DNA of 7,801 bases from Woeseia sp. (GTDB taxonomy: Bacteria; Pseudomonadota; Gammaproteobacteria; Steroidobacterales; Woeseiaceae). Below the pieces are notes generated by a model, which made no database searches, was not told the origin of the DNA, and saw nothing but the letters and a program-made list of their open reading frames with translations. The position numbers and the translations under genes were made by a program. Positions within the stretch are counted from its first letter, which is position 1. Every line of letters begins with the position of its first letter. The DNA is taken from the NCBI GenBank assembly GCA_018701055.1, contig JABIUH010000338.1:1-7801 (forward strand), read 5' to 3'. Below, one piece after another: positions 7,001-7,801 of the stretch.

Positions 7001-7132
7001 ATCCGAAAGATCGGGCAGCGCATCGACGGGAGTCTCGCTTAAAGAATAGAGTCCCCATGCCGTAACGAACCCAGTCATTATTAGCACGATCGATCGGTTT
7101 ATTATGGACCAGCGGATAATTGCAGAAATCAT
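4001..7132 (-). CDS. cusA: CusA-type Cu(I)/Ag(I) efflux RND pump
   Basis: A 1043-residue inner-membrane RND transporter (E. coli CusA has 1047), the proton-driven trimeric pump of the Cus tripartite system. It moves Cu(I) or Ag(I) from periplasm or cytosol into the CusB-CusC conduit. Helix 1 lies near 14-31; two large periplasmic loops (about 32-340 and 550-865) alternate with membrane blocks. Near-identical blocks to recalled E. coli CusA include PVDALPDLSDVQVIIKTS and LGPDATGVGWI. The three copper-binding methionines are present as M566, M616 and M665 (E. coli 573, 623, 672), which points to monovalent copper/silver rather than Zn/Co. Proton-path D405 and E932 (E. coli E939) are kept, but E. 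coli Lys984 is I979. Relay methionines M271, M391, M403, M410, M479, M494 and M1004 are kept; the M755 equivalent is N748 with M747 beside it. The ATG lies 2 bases after the cusB stop, with only a weak GGAT upstream, so coupling to cusB is likely. Confidence 0.96.
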   Translation of the reverse strand: MISAIIRWSIINRSIVLIMTGFVTAWGLYSLSETPVDALPDLSDVQVIIKTSFPGQAPQVVEDQVTYPLTTAMLSVPKATNVRGYSFFGDSYVYIIFEDGTDLYWARSRVLEYLSQISGQLPDNAKPALGPDATGVGWIFEYALVDRSGQNDLAELRSLQDWFLKYELQTVPGVSEVATIGGMVRQYQVVVEPDKLRAFGISLSVLKTAIQKGNQESGGSVIEMGEAEYMVRASGYLQSIEDLGDIPLGVNDDGTPLLLSDVADIRLGPQMRRGIADLDGEGEVVGAVVIMRWGENALKTINAVKARLIELQRSLPAGVEIVTTYDRSALIERAVDTLQGKLIEEFLVVALVCAVFLFHLRSSAVIILSLPVGILIAFIAMRMQGINANIMSLGGIAIAIGAMVDAAIVMVENVHKHIEKEPLTDENRWRVIADAATEVGPPLFVSLIIITLSFLPVFTLEAQEGRLFAPLAFTKTYAMAAAAGLSITLVPVLMGYFIRGHVTPEHRNPINRILVVAYRPIIRAVIQYPRGTLGLAAIVLAIGLWPATQIGSEFMPPLDEGDLMYMPTIYPGVSIDKAREILQNTDKMILKVPEVRRVFGKIGRAETATDPAPLTMIETVIQFKPRDEWRPGMTPERLRAELDRSVRYTGLTNVWVMPIKNRIDMLATGIKTPVGVKVAGPDLKVIEQIGQDLERVLAEVEGTASVYSERVAGGRYVDVDIDRKRASRFGLNIDDVQDVVRMAVGGMNVTQTVEGLERYPVNIRYPQRVRDSVQKLRLLPIVTPQGARIALADVADVRVVDGPPVIKSENARLNGWTYIDISGRDLGSYVADAQRVVAQYIELPAGYSLAWSGQYEYMVRAKERLSIVGPVTLAIIILLLYLHFRRFAEVAIIIGTLPLALIGGLWLLFLLDYEFSVAVAVGFIALAGVAVEIGVVMLVYLNQAIRAHKRTAEEQSRKLSLRDIEQAVVDGAVLRVRPIMMTVATIIAGLLPIMLGGGTGSEVMRRIAAPMVGGMVSATILTLVVIPSLFLLWRKRELEGDSL

Positions 7133-7134
7133 TG

Positions 7135-7801
7135 TCAGTTATCCATACGATCGAATGCCGATGCTATGTTCGATTCCGAATCAATCAGAAACTGCCCGGA
7201 CACAACCACCAAATCACCTGCCGATAACCCGCGTCGGATGGCAATACGGTCGCCAGACTCGATACCAATCGTCACCGGCCGACTACGGAACCTGCCCTCA
7301 CCGAGGGCCACAACAACACGGTCAACTGACCCGCCGCGAATGACCGCTTCTCGAGGCACATGAACAACCTCGCCAAAGCCAGATGCAAATATTGTTACGC
7401 GGGAGAACATGTTGGGCCGCAAGGCGGCGGAAGTATTTTCGAACCGTAGACGCACAGTAAGCGTGCGCGTCTTCGGATCAAGTTCGGGATACACGTAATC
7501 AACGACACCGTTCCACTGCTGGCCTGGCAGGTAGTCAAATTCAACTATTGCGCTTTGCCCAGCTTCCACCCACGCCGCCTGTCGTTCGAATACTTCTGCC
7601 ATTACCCATACCCGGTCCAGTTCCGCCACGGACATAACTTCCGTTGCCGGCGTTACGAAGATTCCTTCACGTACACCAAGATGAGCGATGATGCCGTTGG
7701 ATTCCGCGTAAACCGGTGTGCGATGGCGAATCGCCTTTTCGCTCCTGAGCCGCTCGATTTCATTCGCGTCAACGCCCAGTGCTGCCAATCGCGCGGCTGA
7801 C
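7135..7801 (-). CDS. cusB: CusB-type periplasmic adaptor, C-terminal part
   Basis: The frame is open to the right edge, so only the last 221 residues are seen; the N-terminus, signal peptide and first copper-binding methionines lie outside. The adaptor (membrane fusion protein) bridges the CusA pump and the outer-membrane channel and, in E. coli, hands periplasmic Cu(I) to CusA. Visible order: end of the alpha-helical hairpin (LAALGVDANEIERLR); lipoyl-like half (YAESNGIIAHLGVREG); beta-barrel (ELDRVWVMAEVFERQAAWVE, then YPELDPKTRTLTVRLRFEN and LRPNMF); membrane-proximal domain (PREAVIRGG); and the family ending SGQFLIDSESNIASAFDRM. The last motif closely matches recalled E. coli CusB (SGLFLIDSEANISGALERM). 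An internal TTG at 7788-7786 is not a start. The TGA at 7137-7135 is followed 2 bases later by the cusA ATG. The cus promoter and any outer-membrane channel gene would lie to the right. Confidence 0.93.
   Translation of the reverse strand, partial: SAARLAALGVDANEIERLRSEKAIRHRTPVYAESNGIIAHLGVREGIFVTPATEVMSVAELDRVWVMAEVFERQAAWVEAGQSAIVEFDYLPGQQWNGVVDYVYPELDPKTRTLTVRLRFENTSAALRPNMFSRVTIFASGFGEVVHVPREAVIRGGSVDRVVVALGEGRFRSRPVTIGIESGDRIAIRRGLSAGDLVVVSGQFLIDSESNIASAFDRMDN

Noticed and set aside
7135..7788. Complete short gene starting at a TTG codon at 7788
   Set aside because: The frame stays open to the window edge and the protein begins in the middle of the adaptor hairpin, so this is the 3' part of cusB.

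Overview
The window looks like chromosomal DNA of a proteobacterium, most likely a gammaproteobacterium. The main reasons are a close match of the efflux pump to enterobacterial CusA (recalled from memory), moderate base composition, and IS3-type insertion sequence debris. No rRNA, tRNA or CRISPR array is visible, and the genus cannot be given.

Layout from left to right. Positions 1-367 hold scrambled remnants of an IS3-family insertion sequence. The start of the transposase gene (orfB) lies on the minus strand. It sits head-to-head with a plus-strand piece in which the tail of orfA is joined directly to the C-terminal end of orfB. Positions 368-933 contain no intact gene. They hold a possible trace of an IS5/IS4-type transposase (466-585), three short dyad symmetries, and the presumed control region of the next genes.

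Positions 934-3693 are a tight three-gene plus-strand cluster: a small Cys-containing protein of the TIGR04076 family, an aldo/keto reductase, and an 11-helix sodium-coupled transporter of the neurotransmitter:sodium symporter (NSS) family. The first two genes overlap by 8 bases and the last two are 2 bases apart, so they are almost certainly co-transcribed. The simplest reading is that the transporter imports an amino-acid-like or amine solute and the reductase acts on it or on a derived carbonyl. The role of the small protein is unknown. This is the least described part of the window.

Positions 3694-4000 separate convergent genes. They carry several perfect 8-9 base inverted repeats but no clear intrinsic terminator. 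Positions 4001-7801 (minus strand) hold cusA, a full-length Cu(I)/Ag(I) RND pump with the three copper-binding methionines intact. It follows the 3' part of cusB, the periplasmic adaptor, which runs off the right edge. Together with an outer-membrane channel, presumably encoded further right, they would expel monovalent copper or silver from the periplasm. Two transport-path positions differ from E. coli CusA: Lys984 is replaced by Ile, and one relay methionine is shifted by one residue.
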